Assembly (NCBI GenBank): GCA_910585385.1
Contig: CAJUDV010000003.1
Location: forward strand, 16,935-80,934
Length of the DNA: 64,000 bases
DNA from: an uncultured Oscillibacter sp.
Lineage (GTDB): Bacteria > Bacillota > Clostridia > Oscillospirales > Oscillospiraceae
Direction: 5' to 3'
In this document: positions 8,055 to 16,504 of the stretch, piece after piece
How the letters are laid out: each line of letters begins with the position of its first letter
Numbering within the stretch: the stretch's first letter is position 1
The notes under the pieces: model-generated
What the model was told of the DNA's origin: nothing
Seen by the model: the letters and a program-made list of their open reading frames with translations, nothing else
Database searches by the model: none
Made by a program: the position numbers and the translations under genes

Positions 8055-9335
8055 TCACTCAGGCAGGCGGACGATCTCCGTCTCCACCAGCTTCTGAAGG
8101 CTCATGAGAATGCCCAGCTTGGCGTGGTACCAGGTGAGCCCACCCTGGAAATACACGGCGTATGGGGGGCGGATGGGACCGTCGGCAGACAGCTCGATGG
8201 AGCTGCCCTGGACAAAGGCCCCCGCGGCCATGATGACGTCGCTGTCATACCCCGGCATGGCCCAGGGCTCCGGAGTGACGTAGCTGTCCACCGGAGCGGC
8301 GGCCTGGATGCCCCGGCAGAAGGCCACCATGGCCTCCCGGCTGCCCAGTGTCACCGCCTGGATGATGTCGTGACGGTCCTCCGCGGCGTTAGGGACGCAG
8401 GGGAACCCCAGCCGCTCATAGATATTGGCCGCGAAGACAGCGCCTTTCAGCGCCCCGGCCACTACGGTGGGGGAGAGAAACAGGCCCTGGTAGAAGGCGG
8501 GCATCAGTCCCAGGTTGGCCCCCACCTCCTGTCCCAGGCCGGGAGCGGAGAGGCGGTAGGCGCACCGTTCCACACACTCCGCTGTGCCGCAGATGTAGCC
8601 GCCGATGGGGGCCAGACCGCCGCCGGGGTTCTTGATGAGGCTGCCCACCACCATATCGGCTCCCAGGTCTGAGGGCTCCCGCGTCTCCACGAACTCGCCG
8701 TAGCAGTTGTCCACCATCACTTTCACCTCCGGCTTCACGGATTTGCAGAAGGCGATCAGTTCTCCGATCTGGGCCACGGAGAAGGAGGGACGGGTGGCGT
8801 AGCCCTTGGAACGCTGGATGGTGATGAGCTTTGTCCGCTCATTGATGGCCGCCCGGATGGCGTCATAGTCAAAGGTGCCGTCGGGTTTCAGATCGGCCTG
8901 GGCGTAAGTGACACCGTACTCCCTTAAAGAGCACTTGCTCTCCCGGATGCCGATGACCTCCTCCAGGGTGTCATAAGGGGCCCCTACGGGGGAGAGGAGC
9001 TCGTCCCCCGGCAGCAGATTGGCGGACAGAGCCACTGTCAGCGCGTGGGTGCCGCAGGTGATCTGGGGCCGCACCAGGGCGGCCTCCGTGTGGAAGACGT
9101 CGGCGTAGACCCGCTCCAGATTGTCCCGGCCCTCGTCGTCGTAGCCGTAGCCGGTGGTGGCGGCGAAGTGGGTGGCGTTGACCCGGTTTTTCTGCATGGC
9201 GGCCAGAACCTTGCACTGGTTGTACTCCGCGGTCCGATCAATGCCGTCGAACCGGGAGCGAAGAGTGTTCAACACGGCCTCGCCGTATTCGTATACCTTC
9301 CGGCTCACGCCCAGCTGTTGATAGAGTTCTACCAT
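8055..9335 (-). CDS. Methionine gamma-lyase-family PLP enzyme (aluminium-resistance protein family)
   Basis: A 426-residue PLP-dependent enzyme of the Met_gamma_lyase/aluminium resistance family (B. subtilis YnbB type). The region DNCYGEFVE contains the aspartate and tyrosine typical of cofactor binding, and the likely Schiff-base lysine is in GSLIKNPGGG. The family name is historical; the true reaction is not settled, though C-S lyase activity on sulfur amino acids is plausible. I placed the start at 9335, nine bases after AAAGGA; an ATG at 9344 would be too close to that site. It lies near the methionine importer but has its own promoter. Confidence 0.88.
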   Translation of the reverse strand: MVELYQQLGVSRKVYEYGEAVLNTLRSRFDGIDRTAEYNQCKVLAAMQKNRVNATHFAATTGYGYDDEGRDNLERVYADVFHTEAALVRPQITCGTHALTVALSANLLPGDELLSPVGAPYDTLEEVIGIRESKCSLREYGVTYAQADLKPDGTFDYDAIRAAINERTKLITIQRSKGYATRPSFSVAQIGELIAFCKSVKPEVKVMVDNCYGEFVETREPSDLGADMVVGSLIKNPGGGLAPIGGYICGTAECVERCAYRLSAPGLGQEVGANLGLMPAFYQGLFLSPTVVAGALKGAVFAANIYERLGFPCVPNAAEDRHDIIQAVTLGSREAMVAFCRGIQAAAPVDSYVTPEPWAMPGYDSDVIMAAGAFVQGSSIELSADGPIRPPYAVYFQGGLTWYHAKLGILMSLQKLVETEIVRLPE

Positions 9336-9365
9336 GATTCTCATTCCTTTTGTTGGTTTCGTCCA

Positions 9366-9394
9366 AATATAGCAGAGTTTTGAGAAAATAGCAA
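9366..9394 (-). promoter_or_regulatory. Promoter of the PLP-enzyme gene
   Basis: On the minus strand TTGCTA (9389-9394) and TATATT (9366-9371) are 17 bases apart, directly after the terminator of the upstream hydrolase gene. Confidence 0.75.
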
Positions 9395-9396
9395 GA

Positions 9397-9429
9397 GAAA
9401 CCCCGACACGAAAACCGTGCCGGGGTTTC
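9397..9429 (-). terminator. Terminator after the NlpC/P60 gene
   Basis: A 14-base stem with one mismatch pairs 9397-9410 with 9416-9429. The following minus-strand sequence is T/C rich rather than a pure T run. Confidence 0.6.
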
Positions 9430-9440
9430 GATGGTCTCAA

Positions 9441-10355
9441 TTAGAGGCGGATGCCGCCGACGAAATATGTATTGTAGTATCCGCTGGTCAGGTCACTGAT
9501 AATCACGCCGCCGCTCCGGGAGGAGGATGCGTGAATGTGCTGCCCGTTGCCCACATAGATACCGGCGTGGGAGCAGGCTTTACCGTTAGAGCGGCTGGGG
9601 TCGCAGAAGAACACCAGGTCGCCGGGCTGCAGCTCGCTGATATTGTAGATCCGGGTGCCGTAGCCGCTCTGCCATTGGCCGGTGGCGGTGTGGGGCAGGG
9701 AGTAACCGAAGTTCTTATAGACGTACATGGTGAAGCCGGAGCAGTCAAAGCCGCTGGGAGAGGAGCCGCCGTAGACATAGCGGGTTCCCAGATACTGCTT
9801 GGCGAAGCTCACCACATCGCTGGAGGAACTTCCGAGAGATCCGGCGGCGCTGGCGCTGGAACCGCACATGGTGAGGTAATCGCTGCGGATATAGCCGTCC
9901 ACGCCGTTGGCGGTGATCTTATACCAGCCGTCCTCAAAGCCGTTGACGGTGGCGATGCTGTTACGGTTCATCACCGTAAGCGCCTCGCTGTCCGTGGAGG
10001 CGGAGGCGCGGACATTGACGCCGTCTCCCTCCACCCGGCCGTAGGCGTCGAAGATGTTGTCCTGGTCAATGAGCATATAGTCGGCGGAGACAAAACCAGT
10101 GTTGCCGTTGTAGTTGATCTTGTACCAGCCGTCCAGCGTGTTGTCCAGCACGGCCACGGGCACGTCCTCATCCAGCATGGTAATGACGGAGGCGGAGAGA
10201 GAGGGTTCGGAGCGAAGCCGCAGGGAGGACCCGGTGGTGGCGCCGATGGCGACGGCTATACCATCCTCAGCGGCGAATGCGGAGACGGCCAGCAGCAAGA
10301 CTGCGGACACAGAGAAAACGGCGGTCCTGAGCGTCTTTCCAACGAGGTGTGTCAT
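9441..10355 (-). CDS. Secreted SH3b-NlpC/P60 cell-wall hydrolase
   Basis: A 304-residue exported peptidoglycan endopeptidase. A signal peptide ends near AVSAFAA. Two bacterial SH3 domains follow (each with a DGWYKI motif, about residues 38-95 and 108-164), then a serine-rich linker. The NlpC/P60 domain starts around VSFAKQYLGTRYVYGG. The catalytic cysteine is in GFDCSGF, the histidine in HAGIYVG, and a further polar His in HIHASS. These enzymes usually cleave D-Glu-diaminopimelate bonds. I chose the start at 10355; the ATG at 10367 overlaps the ribosome-binding site. It follows the small conserved gene upstream by about 40 bases and may share its transcript. Confidence 0.93.
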   Translation of the reverse strand: MTHLVGKTLRTAVFSVSAVLLLAVSAFAAEDGIAVAIGATTGSSLRLRSEPSLSASVITMLDEDVPVAVLDNTLDGWYKINYNGNTGFVSADYMLIDQDNIFDAYGRVEGDGVNVRASASTDSEALTVMNRNSIATVNGFEDGWYKITANGVDGYIRSDYLTMCGSSASAAGSLGSSSSDVVSFAKQYLGTRYVYGGSSPSGFDCSGFTMYVYKNFGYSLPHTATGQWQSGYGTRIYNISELQPGDLVFFCDPSRSNGKACSHAGIYVGNGQHIHASSSRSGGVIISDLTSGYYNTYFVGGIRL

Positions 10356-10397
10356 ACGTATATGCATCCTTTCGTTTTATCTTTTGTAGAAGAGCTT

Positions 10398-10697
10398 TTA
10401 CTTTCCGGCCAGGGCCCGGTCCAGCCAGATGGAGGCGATGTCCATGGCGGCGTACAGGCTGTCCTTTTCGCTCTTTTTCACAATCCGGCTGCGGGAGTTC
10501 TCCGGCTCTGTCAGCTGGAGCTGGATGGAGACCTTGGAGGCCAGCTTGATGTCTTGCTCCTGTCTGTTCTCCAGAACCTGCATCATAATAATATATTTGT
10601 CAGCCATCGAGCCGTAGTAGATCAGGTTATCCACCCGGCGGAGGGGATGGCCCTTGTAAGTGAGGCCTTCGCTGTTTCCGCTTTTTTTCACTGCCAT
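10398..10697 (-). CDS. Conserved small protein of unknown function
   Basis: A 99-residue, mostly soluble protein without signal peptide or membrane segment. The sequence is rich in charged residues, with the segment MADKYIIMMQVLENRQEQD in the middle and a helical C-terminus (YAAMDIASIWLDRAL). I do not recognise a family beyond its look of a conserved clostridial protein. The start at 10697 is set by AAAGGAG seven bases upstream; the frame continues further up to 10823 without such a site. A consensus promoter lies immediately upstream. Confidence 0.75.
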   Translation of the reverse strand: MAVKKSGNSEGLTYKGHPLRRVDNLIYYGSMADKYIIMMQVLENRQEQDIKLASKVSIQLQLTEPENSRSRIVKKSEKDSLYAAMDIASIWLDRALAGK

Positions 10698-10727
10698 CAA
10701 AACACTCCTTTGAAATTTTGTAACCAA

Positions 10728-10756
10728 ATTGTAACATGATTTTCCCTCTTTGTCAA
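10728..10756 (-). promoter_or_regulatory. Promoter of the 99-aa conserved gene
   Basis: On the minus strand a perfect TTGACA (10751-10756) and TACAAT (10728-10733) are 17 bases apart. The sequence just downstream holds the direct repeat GTTACAA twice. Confidence 0.85.
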
Positions 10757-10820
10757 TGAAACGACGGAGGGATTTTAACGTAAATCCTCCCAAAAAACCG
10801 ACAAATTGCGTCAATAAGTA

Positions 10821-10877
10821 CAAAAAAAGATACGGAATTCTTCAAATCGCCCGGTTTGCGACATGAAAAATTCCGTA
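10821..10877 (-). terminator. Terminator after ireB
   Basis: On the minus strand a 9-bp stem (10869-10877 with 10831-10839) encloses smaller CGC/GCG and TTC/GAA pairings. It is followed by a run of seven T residues (10821-10828). Confidence 0.6.
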
Positions 10878-10915
10878 GAAAATTTTTTACAAGATTGTAA
10901 TCTTTGTTACTTTTG

Positions 10916-11161
10916 TTACTGATTTAGGTACCTGCGCACCAAAACTTGCAACAATTCATCCCGGTCGATCTTGCGGATCAGGGTCCGGGCGTTGTTGTGG
11001 TTGGTAATATAGGTGGGGTCTTCGGACAGGATGTATCCCACGATCTGATTGATGGGATTGTATCCCTTTTCCTCCAGAGCCCGATAAACTGTGGACAGAA
11101 TCTGGTAGATCTCCTCGTCCTTGTCCATCGCGATGCTGAATTTCCGGGTATAGTCGTCCAT
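10916..11161 (-). CDS. ireB: IreB family regulatory phosphoprotein
   Basis: An 81-residue protein of the IreB (UPF0297, YrzL) family. The core EEIYQILSTVYRALEEKGYNPINQIVGYILSEDPTYI is highly diagnostic, and the length is typical. In Enterococcus faecalis IreB is phosphorylated near its N-terminus by the PASTA kinase IreK and affects cephalosporin tolerance. Here the window also encodes a PrkC-type kinase and its PP2C phosphatase far downstream. In many Firmicutes ireB precedes ruvX and a DUF1292 gene, but neither is adjacent here. Its own promoter and terminator make it monocistronic. Confidence 0.95.
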   Translation of the reverse strand: MDDYTRKFSIAMDKDEEIYQILSTVYRALEEKGYNPINQIVGYILSEDPTYITNHNNARTLIRKIDRDELLQVLVRRYLNQ

Positions 11162-11211
11162 GCAGACACCACCTTTCTTTCTCTTACAGGGGAATTTTCG
11201 CTATTAGAGCT

Positions 11212-11240
11212 AGTATACACTTTTTTTGAAAAACTGTAAA
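11212..11240 (-). promoter_or_regulatory. Promoter of ireB
   Basis: On the minus strand TTTACA (11235-11240) and TATACT (11212-11217) are 17 bases apart, about 45 bases upstream of the start codon. Confidence 0.8.
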
Positions 11241-11274
11241 GGGTTTCTGCCGGAAATTTAGAAAAGATTTTTAC

Positions 11275-11312
11275 TCTATCCCTGCCGGGACGGTATTTCC
11301 GACAGGGATAGA
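11275..11312 (-). terminator. Terminator after pheT
   Basis: A 10-bp stem TCTATCCCTG (11275-11284) with CAGGGATAGA (11303-11312) lies just past the pheT stop. The T tract is weak, so efficiency is uncertain. Confidence 0.55.
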
Positions 11313-11320
11313 GCCTTTGT

Positions 11321-14014
11321 TCAGCGCAGGACAGCGCCCAACTCGTCTCTCAGCAGCTCCAGGATACTCTTTACATCCTCGTCCGCCTCCTCGGCGGTGA
11401 GGCTGCGGTCGTCAGCCCGGAGTTCCAGATTGAAAGCTACGCTCTTTTTGCCGTCGGGGACGCCGGGACCGGTATAAATGTCGAACAGGGATTCGTTTTT
11501 CAGCAGTCCCTTGGCGCCCCGGCGGATGCAGTCCTCCAGCGCGGCCACGGGAACGTCGCAGCCGCACAGCAGGGAGATGTCCCGGGTGACGGCGGGGAAC
11601 TTGGGCAGAGGACAGTACAGGGGCTTGCAGCCGGCACACTGGCACATGGCGTCCAGGTGGAGCTCCGCGGTGTAGAGTTCGCAGTCCACACCGTAGTTGT
11701 CCGCCACACGGGGGTGAATTTGCCCCAGGACGCCTAAAATTGTGTCGCCGCGGCGGATTCTGGCGCAGCGGCCGGGGTGGTAAGAGGGATTTTCCGCCTC
11801 GGCCTCGTAGTGTACGCCGGTGATCCGGAGACCCTCCAGGATGGACTCCACCGCGCCTTTCAGCGTGAAGAAGTCCATACCGCCGCCGTATGCGCCCAGG
11901 GAGAGGATCTTGGGTTCGTCGGCCATGCCGGAGCCGTCGTTTTTGGCAAAGTAGGTGCGGCCCAGTTCATAGAGCCGGACAGACTTATTGCGGTAGTTGT
12001 AGTTTCGTGCCAGAATCTCCAGCATAGAGGGCAGCGTGGTGGTGCGCATGATGGAGGTGTCCTCCCCCAGGGGGTTCAGGATCTTCATGGAGTTCCGGAG
12101 GGGAGAGTCCGCCGGCAGGCAGATTTTGTCGTAATAGGCGGGGCTGATGAAGGAGTAGGTGATGATCTCACTGTACCCCGCCGCCCGGCACAGGGCGCCC
12201 ATGGTATTCTCCGCCTGCTGGACGCGGTTCCAGCCCCGGCGTTCGCCCAGGCCGGAGGAGAGGGTGTCGGGGATCTTATTGTATCCGTAGAACCGGGCCG
12301 TCTCCTCGGCGATGTCGGACCAGTGCTCCACATCGGAGCGCCAGGAGGGCACGGTGACGACGTCTCCCTCCAGGCCGAAGCCCAGATCCAGCAGCGTCTG
12401 GCGCTGCTGCTCCTCTGGGATCTCCACGCCCAGGAAGCGGTTCATCTTGGCGGGCTCGAACTTCACCGTGACGGGCTGGGGGACGTAGTTCAAAATGTCA
12501 ATGACGCCGTCCACCACCTCGCCGGCTCCCAGCAGCTCCACCAGCTCACAGGCCCGGTTTACGGCGGGAAGGGTGTTGAGGATGTCCAGGCCCTTCTCAA
12601 ACTTGGCGGAGGCCTCGGTGCGCATTCCCAGAGCCAGGGCGGTCTTGCGGATGCAGCTCCCCTCGAAGTTGGCGGACTCGAAGACCACGTCCGCGGTGTC
12701 CCCCACAATCTCGCTGTTGAGGCCGCCCATGACGCCCGCCAGGCCCACGGCCCGGGTGTCGTCGGCGATGACCAGCATGTCGGAAGTCAGCTGGCGGACA
12801 TTGTTGTCCAGGGTGGTGAGCTCCTCGCCGTCCCTGGCCCGGCGAACCACGATTTTGCCGCCCTTCACATAGCGGTAGTCAAAGGCGTGCATGGGCTGGC
12901 CGTACTCCAGCATGACGTAGTTGGTGATGTCCACGATGTTGTTGATGGGCCGGACGCCGCTGGAGCGTAGCCGCTCCCGCATCCACTTGGGAGAGGGGGC
13001 GATCTTCACGTTTCGCACCATCCGGGCGGTGTACCGGGGGCAGAGGTCCGGGTCTGGTGTCTCCACGTCCAGGAGCTCCGGCAGGGCGCCTTCCGCTCCG
13101 CCCTTTACCGCAGGCTCGTGGAGGGCCAGGGGTTTGCGGAAAGTGACGGCGGCCTCCCGGGCCAGACCCATGACACTGAGGCAGTCCGGCCGGTTGGGGG
13201 TGATCTCAAACTCCACCACGTGGTCGTCCGCGCCGATGACAGGACGGATGTCGTCTCCGGGCTTGCAGTCCTCGTGGAGGACGAAAATGCCGTCGGGGAT
13301 GCAGTGGGGGAACTCCTTCTGCTCCGCGTGGAGGTCCGCCAGGGTGCAGATGGTATCGGTCTTTTCATTGTAGGCCACCATGTCGCCCACATGGATGTTT
13401 TGCAGGCGGGTGTCCAGGCAGGCGGTGGCGTCTTTCAGCATCAGGCAGGTGTGGAAGCTGCCGTCAGACTGGGGTGTGCACTCCAGCACCTGAGCGGCCA
13501 ACACGGGGTCGTAGATTTTGTGTCCCGGATGAATATCCGCCGGGATGGAGGGCTTCTCCGGATCAGTGGGCTTGTAGTCGTTCAGCAGGGCCGCGGCCTC
13601 AATGACGGCGTAGGGGAAGTCCCGCTCATCCAGGCCCAGTTCACTGAGGCCGCACATCATGCCGTCGGACAGCACGCCCCGCAGTTTGCCCCGGGTGATC
13701 TTCTTGCCGCCGGGGAGAGTGGAGTTGTGCTTGGCCACGGGTACCAGGTCGCCGGTGTGAACGTTCCACGCGCCGGTGACGATCTGCACGGGTTCGCCCT
13801 CCGCCACGTCCACCTGGCAGACCCACATGTGGTCGCTGTCGGGGTGGCGCTCCATAGAGAGAATGCGGCCCACGACGATATTGGAGATCTCGGCTCCCAG
13901 ATCCTCGGTGACCTCCACCTTGGAGCCGGAAAGGGTCATGGCCTCGGCAAAGTCCCGGTCGTTTACCGGGCCCACGTCTACGAATTCCTGTAACCATTTA
14001 CGGGATAGTTTCAT
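11321..14014 (-). CDS. pheT: Phenylalanyl-tRNA synthetase beta subunit
   Basis: An 897-residue beta subunit of the tetrameric phenylalanyl-tRNA synthetase. It starts with MKLSRKWLQEFVDV, followed by the tRNA-binding OB domain (about 40-148, with IVTGAWNV and GGKKITRGKLRGVLSDGM). The B3/B4 editing domain starts around ITPNRPDCLSVMG, then come B5, the catalytic-like fold and the C-terminal anticodon-binding FDX-ACB domain (FPAVTRDISLLC). Typical PheT has about 800 residues; an extra 95 or so lie between SELGLDERDF and PDGIFVLHED (roughly 130-227). It is translated after a hairpin-rich gap from pheS. Confidence 0.96.
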   Translation of the reverse strand: MKLSRKWLQEFVDVGPVNDRDFAEAMTLSGSKVEVTEDLGAEISNIVVGRILSMERHPDSDHMWVCQVDVAEGEPVQIVTGAWNVHTGDLVPVAKHNSTLPGGKKITRGKLRGVLSDGMMCGLSELGLDERDFPYAVIEAAALLNDYKPTDPEKPSIPADIHPGHKIYDPVLAAQVLECTPQSDGSFHTCLMLKDATACLDTRLQNIHVGDMVAYNEKTDTICTLADLHAEQKEFPHCIPDGIFVLHEDCKPGDDIRPVIGADDHVVEFEITPNRPDCLSVMGLAREAAVTFRKPLALHEPAVKGGAEGALPELLDVETPDPDLCPRYTARMVRNVKIAPSPKWMRERLRSSGVRPINNIVDITNYVMLEYGQPMHAFDYRYVKGGKIVVRRARDGEELTTLDNNVRQLTSDMLVIADDTRAVGLAGVMGGLNSEIVGDTADVVFESANFEGSCIRKTALALGMRTEASAKFEKGLDILNTLPAVNRACELVELLGAGEVVDGVIDILNYVPQPVTVKFEPAKMNRFLGVEIPEEQQRQTLLDLGFGLEGDVVTVPSWRSDVEHWSDIAEETARFYGYNKIPDTLSSGLGERRGWNRVQQAENTMGALCRAAGYSEIITYSFISPAYYDKICLPADSPLRNSMKILNPLGEDTSIMRTTTLPSMLEILARNYNYRNKSVRLYELGRTYFAKNDGSGMADEPKILSLGAYGGGMDFFTLKGAVESILEGLRITGVHYEAEAENPSYHPGRCARIRRGDTILGVLGQIHPRVADNYGVDCELYTAELHLDAMCQCAGCKPLYCPLPKFPAVTRDISLLCGCDVPVAALEDCIRRGAKGLLKNESLFDIYTGPGVPDGKKSVAFNLELRADDRSLTAEEADEDVKSILELLRDELGAVLR

Positions 14015-14051
14015 CTATATATTCCTCCTGATTCAATAGATAGAAGGGGGG

Positions 14052-14270
14052 CCAGGGGTGCGCCCCTGGTTTCTCCGCCTTAAGCGGAGAAATAAATTTA
14101 AATCATTTTCGCCGCGGCGCCCTCCAGAGGGGCCGCTCTTGCCCCTGCGGGCAGTTCACCTTCTGTACGTGGCGAAAGTGGCCTGTTTGCCCTTGGAGCA
14201 AACGCGCCAGTGACTAGCTCTCACTGGCGAAGGGGAACCTAATGGGGAGACCTGTCCCTCTTTTGCGGGA
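14052..14270. repeat. Hairpin-rich pheS-pheT intergenic element
   Basis: The 257-base gap between pheS and pheT is packed with short perfect hairpins. They are 14052-14058/14063-14069 (7 bp), 14070-14078/14084-14092 (9 bp), 14141-14144/14149-14152 (4 bp), 14185-14190/14198-14203 (6 bp), 14205-14213/14221-14229 (9 bp) and a GTCCC/GGGAC pair near 14254-14270. A bulged GC-rich hairpin lies around 14115-14136. No open frame is supported. It looks like an inserted extragenic repeat or a structured RNA in the operon message. Confidence 0.6.
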
Positions 14271-14271
14271 C

Positions 14272-15297
14272 CTAGAACTGCTCTAAAAACCGTATATCGT
14301 TCTCAAAGATCAGCCGCATATCGCTGATTTTGTACTGCCCCAGCGCCAGCCGCTCCAGGCCCATGCCGAAGGCGAAGCCGGAGTACTCCTCAGGGTCAAT
14401 GCCGCAGCCCCGCAGCACCTTGGGGTGGACCATGCCCGCGCCCAGGATTTCGATCCAGCCCTCGCCCTTGCAGGTGGGGCAGCCCTTGCCGCCGCACTTG
14501 TAGCACTGGATGTCCACCTCACAGCTGGGTTCGGTGAAGGGGAAGTGGTGGGGGCGGAAGCGGGTGACGGTCTCGGGTCCGTAGATCTCCCGGATGACGG
14601 CGTTCAGCGTGCCCTTCAGGTCCGCCATGGTGATGCCCTTGTCCACCACCAGGCCCTCGATCTGGTGGAACATGGGGGAGTGGGTGGCGTCCACCTCGTC
14701 CTTGCGGTACACCCGTCCGGCGGAGATCATGCGGATTGGCACGCCGTAGGTCTCCATGGCCCGGATCTGCATAGGGGAGGTCTGGGACCGCAGCAGGACG
14801 GAGGAGTCCTCCTTTAAATAAAAGGTATCGGTCCAGTCCCGGGAGGGGTGGTTCTCCGGGGCGTTGAGCTTGGTAAAGTTATAGTCCGCCTGTTCGATCT
14901 CCGGGCCGTCCATGATCTCAAAGCCCATATTCAGGAAGATCTCCTTCATCTCGTCCAGCACAGAGTACATGGGGTGCTTGTGGCCGACGGACTGCCGCTT
15001 GCCGGGAATGGTGACATCCAGGGCTTCCAGTTTCAGCCTGGTCTCCAGAGCCTTCTGGGAGAGGAGGCTGGACTGGGTTTCAATGGCCGCCTCCAGCCGG
15101 GTGCGGACCTCGTTTGCCATCTGGCCCATGGCGGGGCGCTCCTCAGCGGAGAGCCTGCCCATCTGTTTCAGGACGGCGGTGAGTTCGCCCTTTTTGCCCA
15201 GATACTTCACCCGGAGGGATTCCAGGTCAGCGATGGCCTGGGTCCCGGCGATGGCCTCCAGCGCGCCTGTGCGAATGGCTTCCAGTTGTGCTTTCAT
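14272..15297 (-). CDS. pheS: Phenylalanyl-tRNA synthetase alpha subunit
   Basis: A 341-residue class II aminoacyl-tRNA synthetase alpha subunit. An N-terminal coiled-coil (about 1-85) is followed by the catalytic core. Motif 2 lies around GVPIRMISAGRVYRKDEVDATHS and motif 3 around FGMGLERLALGQYKI. The segment FRPHHFPFTEPSCEVDI is the usual phenylalanine/ATP-binding region. A CxxC...CxxC-like insertion (YKCGGKGCPTCKGEG) is common in this family. It follows the polysaccharide deacetylase gene by 46 bases with no terminator, so it should be under the Phe T-box. Confidence 0.97.
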   Translation of the reverse strand: MKAQLEAIRTGALEAIAGTQAIADLESLRVKYLGKKGELTAVLKQMGRLSAEERPAMGQMANEVRTRLEAAIETQSSLLSQKALETRLKLEALDVTIPGKRQSVGHKHPMYSVLDEMKEIFLNMGFEIMDGPEIEQADYNFTKLNAPENHPSRDWTDTFYLKEDSSVLLRSQTSPMQIRAMETYGVPIRMISAGRVYRKDEVDATHSPMFHQIEGLVVDKGITMADLKGTLNAVIREIYGPETVTRFRPHHFPFTEPSCEVDIQCYKCGGKGCPTCKGEGWIEILGAGMVHPKVLRGCGIDPEEYSGFAFGMGLERLALGQYKISDMRLIFENDIRFLEQF

Positions 15298-15343
15298 ATG
15301 CGTTTAACTCCTTTACTTTGGATGCTTGGATTTCATAATGGGG

Positions 15344-16210
15344 TCACATCCCCAGAAATTCCTTGATTTTGGCCTTGACCACCGTTTTCAGCGGCGGGTT
15401 CAGGATGCTGTCCAGGCTCTTATTCATGGTGACGGTGTGCCGGGGCAGGTCCCACAGACCCTCGGAGAGGTCCGCCGTCTTTGGCAGCGTCACCGCCGTG
15501 ACGGGAAACAGCTCCCGGATGAGTCCGTCGGCATCCGGCTCCGTCAAGCCGAAGGGATAGGCGAAAAAGGTGGGGGATACCTCCAGTTTCTCCGCGATCA
15601 GGTCGTAGCTCCGCTGGATGTCGTCCAGCACCCGGGCTTGAAAGTCCCCGTCGCTCTCCTCCGGCTTTCGCTGCACACCGTTGACGCCCTGCGGGTCAAA
15701 GCTGCCGCCCCGCTCGTCCAGGTTGTGGAGGAGGTAGGTGTGTGAGCCGATCTCAATGAGGCCGGAGTCCACCATCTCCTGGCACATGGCCCAGGTGATG
15801 AAGTCGCTGGCGGCGTTGTCCTGCATATAGACCATGACGGAAATCACCATCTTGGCCTCAAACTCCTGAAAGATCGGGAAGGCTAAATTGTAGTTGCTGC
15901 GGTAGCCGTCGTCAAAGGTGATGAGGACGGGCTTTTCCGGCAGGGCCTCTCCCGCCGCCAGCTCCCGGGGGAGAACCGTGGTGTAGCCGTTGTCCTTGAG
16001 CCACTGGAGATCCTCCCGCAGCCGGCTGACCGTGACGGTCATGTCGTTGCACTCCTGGCCGTCCTCTACCACATGGTGGTACATCAAAACAGGCAGCTTT
16101 TCGCCGCTGTATGGATTCCCGGAACCGCCGCCGGCCTGGCAGGCGGCCAGGGAGAGCAGGAGTATGAGCGCCAGAAGAGAGGCGAGCATTCGTTTCCATA
16201 GAGAGTGCAA
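15344..16210 (-). CDS. Polysaccharide deacetylase lipoprotein (CE4 family)
   Basis: A 288-residue exported lipoprotein with lipobox LAAC, Cys24. The CE4 (NodB) fold is shown by motif 1 TFDDGY at 98-103 (metal-binding Asp101), motif 2 GSHTYLLH with two histidines, and motif 3 FFAYPFG. Such enzymes remove N-acetyl groups from peptidoglycan or other cell-surface glycans. It is the first gene after the Phe-type T-box and is followed by pheS and pheT without a terminator, an unexpected partner for a tRNA synthetase. Its exact substrate is not inferable. The start ATG at 16210 follows AAGGAAGGAACG-like purine-rich sequence. Confidence 0.92.
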   Translation of the reverse strand: MHSLWKRMLASLLALILLLSLAACQAGGGSGNPYSGEKLPVLMYHHVVEDGQECNDMTVTVSRLREDLQWLKDNGYTTVLPRELAAGEALPEKPVLITFDDGYRSNYNLAFPIFQEFEAKMVISVMVYMQDNAASDFITWAMCQEMVDSGLIEIGSHTYLLHNLDERGGSFDPQGVNGVQRKPEESDGDFQARVLDDIQRSYDLIAEKLEVSPTFFAYPFGLTEPDADGLIRELFPVTAVTLPKTADLSEGLWDLPRHTVTMNKSLDSILNPPLKTVVKAKIKEFLGM

Positions 16211-16262
16211 GGAGCGTTCCTTCTTTCCTGAAAAAACTGCGGGGCGGTTTTAAACAGGGAAC

Positions 16263-16497
16263 AAAAAAGCCCTTCTGTCCCATTATCTGGGACGAAAGGC
16301 CAATTCCCTCCGCGGTACCACCCGGATTCGCGCCTGGCGGCGCGCGCTCTGACCCCTGTAACGGTGGGCCTCCGGCCGTGTCTCCACGGCGGCTCCTGGG
16401 CGAACCAAACGGCGCGGCACGGATTGGCTCTCAGCCGGCGGCCAATCCTCTCTGAGTGCTGCGGGACCCGTTATTTTCCCATTCATCGCTGATTTCA
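16263..16497 (-). promoter_or_regulatory. T-box riboswitch, phenylalanine-type
   Basis: On the minus strand the leader contains the canonical antiterminator core GGGTGGTACCGCGG (16310-16323). It is followed by a terminator whose stem pairs 16269-16281 with 16289-16300 and ends in six T residues (16263-16268). In stem I the codon TTC (complement of 16402-16404) precedes GCCCAGGAG, the same position that ATG holds in the metNIQ T-box of this window. This indicates tRNA-Phe. It should induce the deacetylase-pheS-pheT transcript on phenylalanine starvation. Confidence 0.95.
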
Positions 16498-16504
16498 ACT
16501 ACCA

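Noticed and set aside
9417..10739. 440-codon plus-strand frame
   Set aside because: Antisense to the NlpC/P60 gene and the 99-aa gene, which have clear domains, start sites and promoters.
11777..12970. 397-codon plus-strand frame
   Set aside because: Antisense shadow of pheT.
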